The notes beneath the pieces were generated by a model that searched no databases, had not been told where the DNA came from, and saw only the letters and a program-made list of their open reading frames with translations. From the NCBI RefSeq assembly GCF_001949145.1, contig NW_019091394.1, positions 788,804-852,803 of the forward strand: a DNA stretch of 64,000 nucleotides, given 5' to 3'. This DNA is from Acanthaster planci. Its lineage: Eukaryota > Echinodermata > Asteroidea > Valvatida > Acanthasteridae. Shown in pieces: positions 47,204-58,205 of this stretch. A program made the position numbers and the translations under genes. Each line of letters begins with the position of its first letter. The stretch's first letter is position 1.

Positions 47204-47603
47204 CCACTTGGCGCCGGTTGACCCCATATGGCCCACATTCTTCTGATCCACACAGCCGGGCACCCTCATGTGGGGACCGGACTGACTGCTATGAGTCACC
47301 ATAGGCTGTAATCCTCCAATTGTGAGGCCAGCCTGGCCGACGAACGCTTCGCCCAGCCCGCCCATTGTTTGTTGTTCCTGGCAGGGCTGAGGGCGAATAA
47401 AGAAGCCGTTATGTAACACCATAATAAACATAACAATGGCGTTTTTTTAAAGCGCCCGGCCACGTTTCATTGCCTTCTGACTCCCATTACATGACATGCG
47501 TTTCTTGGGTGTTTTTTTCCTATAAAAGTATGGTGAATACGAATATCAAAATCACTAAAAAGTGCGTTTAATTCAAGGGAATTATTTACCCGGCGTGAAG
47601 TGG
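47204..47603. mobile_element. TTAA-flanked 400-bp element (piggyBac-like MITE)
   Basis: The element is flanked on both sides by TTAA (47200-47203, 47604-47607), the target duplication typical of piggyBac elements. Terminal inverted repeats are CCACTTGGCGCCGG and CCACTTCACGCCGG (two mismatches in 14). No transposase frame is visible, so it is non-autonomous. The homologous point in unit 1 (about 36320-36330) has no insert. Confidence 0.8.
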
Positions 47604-48081
47604 TTAATCGTCAATAACTAGTGTGCAGTCATAGTCGTTTTCTTGCAAGGTGTCAGATTTATGTCGGGAAGAGGAGCACAGTTCCTTGTGTGCTGTTTAC
47701 TGAAGCTTGTAAATAGGTAGGAGCCTGTACATGGTTTTGTAAAAGTTTCGTCCAAGGCCTTTCACAAAGGCGTGTTGCACAGTGCATCTTGTTTTGCCAG
47801 CGGAACAGCTAGCGACAAGCCGTATCCCAAGCGGTCTGTTGAAAGTCTCTCACAGCACCCCGTGCCAAACAAACTGGGCCACGTCTGTGAACTTCAAAAG
47901 GCATAATGAGCCCAACCTCTCTCACCAAGAAAAATTTGAAAGAACTATCCATAAAGATTGCAAGAAAAACTGTAAAGTCAGGGGAAAAATGGAATGTTTG
48001 CATGATTGGAAATGACAAGCAAGACGAAGGAAAAAAAGCGGTTATACTTTTAAGTTCAGAATCTTGTCTCTGTGTTTTTTT

Positions 48082-48087
48082 AATAAA
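48082..48087 (+). terminator. Candidate poly(A) signal AATAAA, CAB39 copy 2
   Basis: Canonical hexamer 1.54 kb after the copy 2 stop. A second one is at 48934-48939, near the end of the duplicated block. Which is used cannot be told from sequence. Confidence 0.3.
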
Positions 48088-48589
48088 CCCTGTTATTTAA
48101 ATAACTTTAACAACTACCATGCCAATTGTGAAACGCTTTTAAACTATTCCCACCAAGGCCAGTACACCTGCTAAGAAAAAGAGATAGCCCAAATCTAATT
48201 AGATGTTTTTGTCCCGGGTAATAGGAAATAAACATTTGAAATTTGTCCCGGTTGTAAGGAATTTTACTATTTGTACATCTGAATTTGCTCATACGCTGGC
48301 TATAAGTTCAACATTGCTTTTTGTTATTACATTTTTATATTCCTATTGTGAAACTTGGGAGCTGAATGTCTTCTCCCAAATGCAAAGAGAAATTGAAGTG
48401 GCATTTTAAACATCCTTGTCTTTAGATTATTCATGTATGTAATTGATAATTTTCTTAATTCACTGATTTGAGTTGAAACATTAATTTTCTGTTAACCCTA
48501 CAAGAGGCTGCCTTTATTTACAGCGCATGGTCAGTTCCATTTGTTTCTCTGGGCGTCAATCAGCCAAGTGGGGGAAAAAAAAATGCAGG

Positions 48590-48661
48590 CCTTAGTTGTG
48601 ATTCAAACCTGCTCCAAACAGCTTTGGAGTGCAGGCCACGCTACCATTCAGCCACTTGGGG
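48590..48661 (-). pseudogene. tRNA-like segment, unit 2
   Basis: Homologue of 39338-39409, same length and strand. A-box-like TGGCTGAATGGTAGCG and B-box-like AGGTTTGAATC are kept. A CTCCAAA/TTTGGAG hairpin forms in the middle. Presence in both units shows that the insertion came before the duplication. Confidence 0.5.
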
Positions 48662-48933
48662 TCATCCAAGCTGACTGGCTCATTCGAATCTCTCTTTGGT
48701 AAAGACATCCTTGTCTAACACGATAACTTTATTTGTTCCGATTGTCATATACAGTTAATTAATTTAGGTCTTTCTAATATTGTATATAACTTCTGATATA
48801 ATGTTACTCTTCCCTTATAAATTATGCATATTTTATTTTTGTTTGGAATGTTCATTTACTTAGGGATTTGTTTATCAGGTTTATTAACAAAAGCCTAGTT
48901 ACCAGGTTTGTTCTCTTTTTTAAATGATGAATG

Positions 48934-48939
48934 AATAAA
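48934..48939 (+). terminator. Candidate distal poly(A) signal AATAAA, CAB39 copy 2
   Basis: Lies at the right edge of the duplicated block. The matching position of unit 1 reads CATAAA, a degenerate form. Confidence 0.3.
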
Positions 48940-50139
48940 CGATGAAGTTAACCATACTTAAAGAATTCAGGTTGTAGTGATCAGTTTCCTTTGGGTACAT
49001 GTGTGGCACAAAGTCTACTGCACAGAGTCTGATGTGGGTATCCCGAAATTCTTGAATGTTGGGGGCTCCGTGAAAACACACGGAACCCTTGTTAATGGTT
49101 TGAAAATTAATTTTTTTTATTTCATGTTTCATGTCATTAGATTCTCTTGGGTTTGAAGTCATACCTTAAACGGGACTTCCTTTCCCAGCCTTAGAATTAA
49201 AAGATGACTTGAAACATAAAGCCTCAAACGAAACTCTTCAGAAAGCTAATTCCTGCACATGACTGAAAGGATATTTACATTCAGCGGCGAGAGCCCCATC
49301 TCATTTCCCTTCCCAACCCCCCCCCCCCCATATAAAAATGCTCCTCACGTGAAAATGTCAGAAGGTATAAATGTCGGAGAGGATGCACTTAGGAAAAATT
49401 GATACAATTCATACCCTTTACGAAATTGGTAGGGTTGTGTAAGTTGCAAGAGCACAGCTTTAGGTAAGTACAGAGTTTGCAAATGAATTTTAAGAGTAAA
49501 CAACAGAAGCGCATGCTTAGAAACCAAGTGGTTGAGATGTCTTTTAACTGTTGGTGGCGCTATCCACCCTTACTCAGAACTTTTCTCACCATCACATAAA
49601 AAACTGTACACTTGCAGTTTAGTTTGCACCTGTCCTTTTGAAGAAATTAAAAGTGGTGCATGTAATAAATTGCATCACAGAAATCAACACGACCTTTGAG
49701 ACCGCTTGTGCTTTTTAAAAAAAATTATTTTTCAACTTTTGGGTGGAAAAAAGTGACCCATCTAACGCCAAATAGTTCAAAATTAATCAAAAGCCTCATC
49801 CAAACTTAAACAACTGCCTGATGCTCATCAGCGACTCAACACCCGCCACGCGCTTAAATCGCGCACAGTAGTTATCATTCTCATCGGTTCGAACCGTGCC
49901 CAAGAACCCCCACCCCTACCTCCCCTCCCCCCTGCCGGCAGGATACAGTTCACAGAGCAGTCGTAGAAATAGCTACAGCACTGCTGAATTTTTGACCTCT
50001 ACGAGGTCAAACGCAGTACATACGTACACAAACCAAGAACGCGTTTGCCTATGGCATACTCTGCGAGCCTTTAAGTGGGGAAAGAATGCACATGTACATT
50101 AGATGAGAGAACGAGTGTGTGGTCATCCGACAAGAGAAG

Positions 50140-50260
50140 ATGGAGGCGAAGGATCGGTGGAAAATTCGCTTGGAACTCTGGCTCACTCTCCTATTCTGCG
50201 CTAGGATATCGGCGCACATGAACTTGTACATGACAAAGGCTGAAGTAGCAAGAGTCATGG
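50140..50260 (+). CDS. RYK: RYK-type Wnt receptor, first coding exon (signal peptide and start of WIF domain)
   Basis: The 40 codons plus one base encode a charged start, a hydrophobic signal segment (LELWLTLLFCARISA) and then NLYMTKAEVARVMG, followed by a strong donor GTGAGT at 50261. RYK/Derailed/LIN-18 proteins begin their extracellular WIF domain with an equivalent block, (L/N)LY(L/I)S..EV.RL.G, which in the human protein also ends in Gly before LDAELYYV. The phase-1 end after G fits that. RYK is a single-pass Wnt co-receptor with an inactive kinase domain. ATG 50140 is chosen because an in-frame stop lies 34 bases upstream. No later exon is found in the window. WIF1 is the main alternative, but its WIF domain starts with a less similar sequence. 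Confidence 0.7.
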
Positions 50261-51821
50261 GTGAGTTTTGTGTAGTTTTGAAAGAGAAGGACCGCTTTTA
50301 ACGAACGGTCAATTCTTCACAATGTTGTGTGTAAAACGTCAATGACTGAGTCCAGTCACTGGCGTGGCTAAAAAGTATAGGCCCACTTGCGTATGTACCA
50401 CTGGACATGTTGGAAGATTTTGGATGGATCTCGAAGTCTAAGCAAGCTTTTTAAGCACTAAAGCATCATATTCATAATGAAACTACTTTTGATTAATGAC
50501 ATATTCAGTAAACTAGGAAATGGATGGGACTTTAGGAAATTAAGGCTTGTTTGAATTTATGTTTTTGACTCTAAAATCACTGAAAGTACATGTACAGTTT
50601 ATATCATTTGTTGTCATGAACACTTGACTGATGAAAAAGTCGTTTTAGGGTAGGCTTGCTGCAGATTTTCCAACATTTTCCAAAGTAATTTAGTCTTGTT
50701 TGACTTTATGCCCCATTTTGGGAAAAATATTGCACCCTGATTCCACTTCAGCAGTTGTGTACAAAGTCTATGGGGAGTGAAGAGAATTTTCCAAGTATTT
50801 CCCAACAACGTCGGTAAATGTTTCTCAGTCCAGAATCCGTGTCTTTCCAGCATTTCTGTAATGACTGACTTTTATTGAGATGATGTATGATGAGTAAAGT
50901 GGAGTCAGGATGCAACATTTTTTCCCCATTTTGTACATGTGCAGTATGTATTTTGGAAAGATTTTTGTTTAACCCCAATGCCTCTTCCTTTGCTGCCATA
51001 TTGTGGACCATGCCTGTTGTGTTGAGAGTTTGAAAACATTTTCGAAAGTATTGTCTTACTGAAAGTTAAAATATTTTTCTGACTCAGATATCTTTTTTCA
51101 CATTTTTACATCTTTGCAATAACTGATTTTCATGGAAATAATAATGCGAAGATGCAGAGTGGAATCAGATGCAAATTGTTCATCCTTTGTAATTTTCAGA
51201 AGGCTTTTAAGTGATTTGGAAAAGCTCTGATTTGATAGCAACCCTTGACAATGTGTGTCTGCAAAACTTGGGAGTTCACCGCGGACCCACGTGGTTACCT
51301 CACAAGCCGTGAGCAGCTCTTGAATGATGTATTTTCATGATGTAGTCTCCCCGTCCCTCCCTCCCCCCCAAAAAATTCAACCCGTGTTCTCTTCTTAGGA
51401 CTGGCATTGTCACTTTCATGGGCCAGTGATTTTTGTGCTGAATTTGAAGTTTGTTTATCCACACTTTAAGTTATTTTGCATTTTGAATGTTTGTGACATG
51501 TACATGTACGGGGTTGTGCTTTATACATGCAGCTAATAATTTTTTTTCACTAGCAATGTTGACCCAGATTTTAGACAAGTAAACCAGTGTAACCTCTGAG
51601 CAAACCAATAATGTACCGGTACCGTGCTTGTACTGTAGCTTTTCCCTCAGCCTATGAGAAACTGAAGTCATATGCGTGGGAGTTAGATTGCTTTGAAAAC
51701 TAGGCCTGCTTGAAAATCTGAACCTTGTTTTGAACATCTTTTGTTAATTCATTAATTTGTGCTGGACTTGAAACTCACCGGCTTTAAGTACATGTATGTT
51801 TTGTGAATTGTTTTGCCTGTA

Positions 51822-52074
51822 TATGGATCATTCTAAAAATTCAGGCTCCAAAAGTGTTACGTTTATTTTTGTGTCCCTTTTATGCCTGACCTGTGTGATT
51901 TGACGTGGAAATATCACTGAAATTGATTTCAAACTGTTGCTATTTGTTTGGCTGGTAATTTGCTTTAATTCATCACTCTTGGAAATTAGAGAGTGGGAAA
52001 TTTCAAAATCATATGTCAGATGTGAGAGGGACATGAAAAAAAAATGGCACCCCTTATTTATGGAATGATCCATA
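51822..52074 (+). repeat. MITE-like element, GGATCATTC family, copy B
   Basis: A 253-bp element with terminal inverted repeats TATGGATCATTC...GAATGATCCATA and further imperfect pairing inside the ends. It is homologous to 28915-29158 in reverse orientation. Non-coding. Confidence 0.75.
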
Positions 52075-55000
52075 TGTGTTAATGGAGACAGATTTTGTGA
52101 ACATTTAATCGTAAAATACACCGTTGTCTAAACCGGCAGGCAAAAGAAAGGTACATGTATTAACGTGGATAACTTAAGCAGAAGCCAGAGTTCCCCTCGT
52201 TCACACTGTACACACTCAGTCTGCATGATTCTCCAAAGTAAATGAAACTTGAGCACCTAACAAGGCACCCTCTTGACACCAGACATCCCCTCCCCCAAAA
52301 ACCTCAACGGGTCATGTGGGGTGTAGTGGAGAGTGAGGGACAGACAGTCATGTTCTTCACACATCCCAACACTTGGCCCCCATCCTTTACAAAACCACAC
52401 CTCTGTGTTTACATCCCATCTCAATGGTTAAACAAACATCGCCAGCTTTTTTTTTTTCTCTCTCTGTCCTCCAGAGGTTTTGAGGGACCGGTATTCAAAT
52501 ATCGAGATCTTCAACACGTTCCCCTTTTACAGTGTTGTGTGTGCATAATCCAGTTATTGCGTGTGTCTGGGACCGTTATTTAGTTTGCTGTCCAAAAATG
52601 TGTACCTGGGTGCAAGCCTTCAACGTCATGGCCGCTGAATAGCTCTTTCTTTTCCCCTTGGAATGTTTGATGGATGGATACTTGAATTAATTTTGACATC
52701 GACATATTCAAGTTGCTGTTATCAGCCCTCATACATGCAAAATATATTGACTGATATCAAGCCATGTTTTATCGGTCTCAATGATTAAACCAACACATCA
52801 GGCTAGATACTGTGCCCTGTACAGTGCAGTGCACACAAGTGTCCCAGCGTGTTATGTAATACCAGTATTTAATTTAGAGTCTCCAAAGTATAATTAATGA
52901 ATCAATGCTAACAACATCACAGGCCATAAATTTTAAGTGGTTCAAATAACAAGATTCAATTACCTTGTTCAGCCCTGTCAGTGTGAAAAAATAACCTTAG
53001 TTTGTCATAAAATTCCTTCCCTTTATTTCTAATTCTGGCGGCTTTTGAAAATTGTAGACGTGCCTAACAGGATTTAAAATGAGTACGGTTGGTTCTGTAA
53101 CATGCACATTTCCTGCCGCAGTTCAGAAATGTTGTCATAATTTACATGTATGCATGTTGTTAATGTATATAAGGTAGGCTCCGGTACGTCTCTGTACTGT
53201 ACATGTACAGTATACCAACCTCAGAATACAAATAGTATTCACACATGTCCATGTGTGTAAGATTAGAAGGGACTCCATTGTCGGGGTGGAATAGTGTTCT
53301 CCGGCACATTTGTCACCCCTGACTGACGAGTAATTCTACAGCTTTTGTAAGCGCACACTGCGCGCCGGTGCCCATTCTCCGGTGCATTATTATAATGACC
53401 ATTATTTTTAACTGGTAGTTTGGACAGCGTTTATTATTTCTGGTGCTTTAATTCCAGACCTTTTGTTGGTTGGGATTTGTTTGACAGTAGGCCTGCATTG
53501 TGCCTGCATTGCTGTGGCTGTTTATTTTCCAGGGGATTAGGGTCTCCTATTTCTGGGCCTGTATGCTCCCCTTTCATCAGTATAAACAAACTGGAAACAT
53601 GATGGCTCTGTGGGTCAGTTTTGTTGGCCTTCTAGTGTTAGCATGCACAAGAAAGGTTCCTTCTCTAGTGACATTGTCAGCCTAATGGTACACATACATG
53701 TACATGTAATTGGTCATGAAGATCCGTTAGGAGTTTCCAGTCAAGGGTGACCACATTTTAATCAGAACACTGTGTCACAGGTACATGCACACTACAGAGG
53801 TAACATTCGGCACAAATATTCAAGGTTTGTGCTGCCAGAAGGCATTTCACAGGACTGAATCATTGTCTTGAACTGAGGTCAGATCATCTAATTAAAAGTC
53901 AAATGAACTCAAGGATTAACCATGGAGGAAGGAAGACTAGTCTTATTCTTTCCTCCGTGGTATTGCTGTTCACACGAACCCAGCAGTGGAAAATGCATAT
54001 ATGTACCTATTTTAGTTAAGTTAAAGTTTTGTTGAGTTTTAAAATGAAATGGCCTGTTTTTCATGTATATCCCAGGATCGTTCCTGCAAAACACATACTT
54101 TGATTACTGACTTTCATTCAGGATTTCTAACACACACTTATTTTGTACCTCAAGGTGAAGTGAATTTTTTCTTTGTTATTATGCTGTGGAAGGGTAATAG
54201 AGATTTGTGGTACGTGTACAAACAGGCCGCAAGGGAGTGAAGTGCCGTCAAAACTGCCGACCAAATTCATATTTGAACACGGTTGATATTTTAAGCGCGG
54301 ACCACTTTACTCCTTCAGTGATGCATTTTCCGGTTGAAAGTCGCCAGCCTCTTAATTAAATGAAAAAAATCCTCCTCGATGATGACTCACTCCATTCAAA
54401 CAGATGAAAAAAAATCTCCCAGTCTACACATATACGGTCGCCGGTTGTCCGTTTCCTTCCAATCAAGGTCTCTCCTACCTGCGAAAGGAAAAAAAAAATT
54501 CCCCGATTGCTATCTGTCAATTAATCCTCTCCCAATACGGCGGCAAAAACAGTGAGGCAAATAACTGTACGCAGCTCTCACTGGTGGATTTATGTTTTTT
54601 TTTTTCATTTTCCATCCTCGTCTCTGCTTGGGTTTACTTGGCCCCTTCTCCAGGCCGCTACCGACAGCCATCTGTTCCCATTAGCTGGGTCAATTCCTTC
54701 ATTCTCTCTCCCCTCTCCCCAAGGAGGCTGTGTTTCTGTCTCTCAATCCACCCACCTCGCGCCCCCTCCCCCCCCCCACACACACTCCTCTTCCACCCAA
54801 GCAAATTTTTCACAGGTTCGTGCGCACACCAAAGAGACCCCGAGTCCCCTTTGGCTGAGCACCGCTAAGCCTCGCGGAGACTAATTTAGCAAGGGGCGCT
54901 GGCTGGCATTTTGGTATGTTTCTTTGGTAACTCTGCCTTGCGGTGTTCCCCCGTCTCCTTGGTGGAGCTCCGTGATCATGTTTTCCATCAAAATGATGGG

Positions 55001-56716
55001 ATTTTCTCAAGTGATTTGGTGGGCCCCCCAGGCCAGGCATGGTGTAGGATGGTGATTGAATTAATGAGGGGTGGTGTCTGTGCAAGGAAGGGGGGGGAGG
55101 AGAAGCCAATCCGCCTGTTGTATTACCGAGACTTGGGAATATAATTACATGTATAAGCATGCACAGTTGTTCATTTTCCCTGCTTTACCCCTCCATACCG
55201 TTTACTGGCATCTTGGCTTCCCAGTTGTAATGAAAGGTTTATAACTGGACAGCTTGGATATTATGATTCATGGTTTTGCTGACTCTGCATGATTAGGATG
55301 GTTGATGAAGAAGATGTCAGTGTTTTTGCGTTTGGCACCGAGAATTTCCTAGCACCGGTATTTCAAGAAAATGTCAGATTGGACGTGTATTTGAAATCAA
55401 AATCAAACACGGTCATTGAATTGGTGAGCAGACCAGGCATTTGTTGTGGTTGGGCTCAAAACTTCCAGTCTAGAATTTGCATCTGAATTGAAACGTGGTC
55501 TCTGCTGGAACAAAAGCCAGTTCCTGAGAAATGTGGAGGGGGAGGGGTTGGTCTTGCTCCATACGGTGTTTACCTTCTGCCACTTTGAAATTCTTCCAAA
55601 TCCTCAAGCAGCCGATTGGATGTGAATGTTAAATCAGTGGTATTTGTCAGGTTGCGTGCCCCTCAACAAGTGGTGAGTACCTGCACCAGGGGCATGAAGG
55701 GAAGGCTGGACAGGGGAAAGAGACACCGTATCAAGTTTCGCCCTTCATCTCAAGTCTCACCAGGCAAGCCTCCTTCAATATTGTAGCAGTGCCGATGGAG
55801 CAGTTGTTAGATTAGGGTACATTGTACTCGCGAGCCGCTGTGCGGATGACGCCAAGATGTGTCTTCATGCGGAAGGAGAAAAAAAAACAGTGCCCAGATA
55901 CTACGCCGCACATGAATATATGAATGAAGCGTCATTCATTTGGCATCCGTGGCGCTTGTATTATTGATCAGGCCTGGGGCGTAGGGAGACGGCGAGATTA
56001 CCTGTCCAGCTGGAGACAGTGAGCGCCGACGTGTCTGGCATTTCATGGCACACTCAGGGGTAGGTTTTACAATTTGATCGTGATGCACCGGGCATACATA
56101 TACATGTACATGGATTCTCTGGACAGTTTTCACATTTCACTCTGCCTGTCTGATGTGAGTGATCTGAGCGTATTACACGCGCACGGATGAATCTTTTATA
56201 CGTTGTCGTGAGTCATATCCAGCGTCCAAGAAATGAGAAGAGAAATGGTCTTCACATGTGTCAGAGTGCAAATATGGAAGGACTTAGGGCTGGCTGGTTC
56301 ATACTCGCTGCGTTTGCACACACGCAGCGCGCAATGTGAACGCCGCATTTGACGTTCATACTTTCGTGTTTTCTCAAGTCTCGGCTGCGTATGTTTATCC
56401 GGCAAAAGCTCAAAAATTTTAATTTGTCCAAATAGCCATGCATTTGGTGCATACGCACTGTCCATTATTTTCACAAACTGCGTACAAGGGTGGGCATTTT
56501 CATTACACAATGCGCTTTCCTTCACGCACTGCAGACACCTCAAAATAGACCTTCGCACTGCATACACAGTGAATACGCAGTGAGTATGAACCGGCCTTTA
56601 CAGAATTGCTGAAGTAGGAAAGGGCGTGTTAAATGCTACATCACACCAGTGGGTCCCGCATGTGAGATTGGGCTTTTTGCACAATGCACATATTGGTGAA
56701 GGCCGCATGCAAATGC

Positions 56717-56883
56717 AGGCGATTCACAATAGCGCGCCCCCGAGAGTTTGCAGTGCATTGGCCAGTTACAGTGCACGAAATTTGTCGATCCTTTCCAAAC
56801 GCGCGTTGGGTCGAAATATTTCGCGCATCGTGATTGGCCAATGTGCTGCAAACTCTTGGAGGCGCACCTTTGTGAAATGCCCG
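56717..56883. repeat. MITE, CGGGCNTTTCACAATAG family, copy in RYK intron
   Basis: A 167-bp partner of 39500-39649. It shares TTCACAATAG, GAGAGTTTGCA, CTTTCCAAACGCG, GTGATTGGCCAATG and the right end TGTGAAATGCCCG. Confidence 0.8.
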
Positions 56884-58011
56884 TATTATGCAGATGTTCC
56901 TCTCCATTAACCTGAAACTGGTACTAAGGTTTGCAGTACCCGTATATTGGAAACATGTACATGTAGTTACCGTTTATTATTAACCCTAACACTCCTCAGT
57001 CCTCCAACAGGTGAAGGATTGAGGAGGGTTAGGGTTAAGATATATCACTACACTAGATGTTTGCTAATTTGGTGCATATTGTCCCTGCTTATCCAGTCTG
57101 CAGATAATTCTTGAGACTGTCTCGGCTTTCTGGGGATTCCGCTGCCCAAATGCAGCAGTTCGCTGCAGAAAAGGTTTTCAGACCCCCCCTCCCGAACCAC
57201 CTCTGGCCCTTACTGAGACCCGGGTCTGTATTTTAGTATGGAGAGCATCAGCTTGTGATAAACTGCCTTGCTTGAGGACACAGCAGCCGTAAATTTGCAG
57301 AATCACCCTGGCACTTTGGCATGTGTAGTGCACCAGACCATAAGAAGGTCATTGCTCTCCTTGAACCCAAACCCAAGAGCTAAGAGCCGTAGTAATGTAC
57401 GGTATTTTAGGGAAAGTTTTACATCAAGATGGCCAGTTGTCATGAACACTTGGTTATTAAACAGCTTTCCAATTTTCTGCACCACCTTTGACCTTTCCCA
57501 TCTGGCCTGGTACCCGTACAGTAAGTTGAACTGTTTTAAGCCCCAGACTCTCTGTCTTCTCCCCCTTTTTGGCCAAGTCCTCTGAAACCTGTTGGAATAT
57601 TCACCCTCAGGCCCAGTAGAGTTTCCCATCCGAGACTTGACCCCCCAGCGTTAATGTCAAACCACTGCATTGGTGTGGTATGCCAGGGTAAAGTCATGCC
57701 ACTTGGGGCTCAGTGACCCCATCCCTGAAGGGCATTGGGCCAATAAGCCCATAAGTTTCCACAGGTGATGAAAAATGCCTGCCATCGTGTACAGTCTGAA
57801 AACCCCCCCTGTCAGTGTCCCCCCTCTGAAAACATGAAACAGAAAATGTCAGGAAGAATAAATGTAGAGAAATTGTGATGACTGCAAGCTGGTGTTTGTT
57901 GAGCCAAAAGCAGCCTGCCATGGTTTGAAGAGTTACAGCACCCTTTCTCTGAAGAGTACCCTTTCTCTGAAGTATATGTTCAGGTGCATGTTCAATAAAT
58001 GTCCACATACA

Positions 58012-58205
58012 TGTTCATACATGTAATTGGGTACATGTATACTTGGATGCACACATGTTATGTTATGTACATGTACATATCGGTAACTGGATCAACATAA
58101 ATGTACATGTACATGTACATTGTGGCAAGAGTACAGTATTTATGTACATGTACTTGCATGGTATTTGATATACATGTACATACATTTGTATGTGTACCAG
58201 TACAT
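58012..58205. repeat. TACATG palindromic simple-repeat tract
   Basis: Repeated ATGTACATGTACAT units over about 190 bases within the RYK intron, with looser spacing between clusters. Confidence 0.8.

Larger units (their letters stand above)
41880..48990 (+). repeat. Tandem segmental duplication, unit 2 (carries CAB39 copy 2)
   Basis: Partner of 31380-39890. Homologous landmarks in order are GGACCACATTGC, the CAB39 leader and seven exons, GAAGCTTGTAAATAGG, the CCACGTCTGTGAAC block, the tRNA-like segment and the GATGAAGTTA block at the right end. It carries a TTAA-flanked element (47204-47603) that unit 1 lacks. Confidence 0.8.
46543..50139. other. 3' UTR of CAB39 copy 2 and region up to the RYK exon
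   Basis: It holds the rest of duplication unit 2, including a TTAA-flanked element, a tRNA-like segment and two AATAAA candidates. From 48991 to 50139 there is no supported gene; the RYK promoter and 5' UTR should be in the last few hundred bases, which contain a C-rich stretch (about 49905-49935). An in-frame stop at 50104-50106 closes the frame upstream of the RYK ATG. Confidence 0.5.

Noticed and set aside
49884-49894. GGTTCGAACC as a tRNA B box
   Set aside because: It is a simple palindrome; neither strand has an A box or a cloverleaf at the right distance.
54404-54884. Overlapping open frames of 110-154 codons in the RYK intron
   Set aside because: Pyrimidine-rich, low-complexity translation (Ser/Pro/Leu) with no family match or splice support.
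55289-55486. 65-codon frame as RYK exon 2
   Set aside because: The translation has no resemblance to the continuation of a WIF domain and no phase-1 acceptor precedes a matching start.
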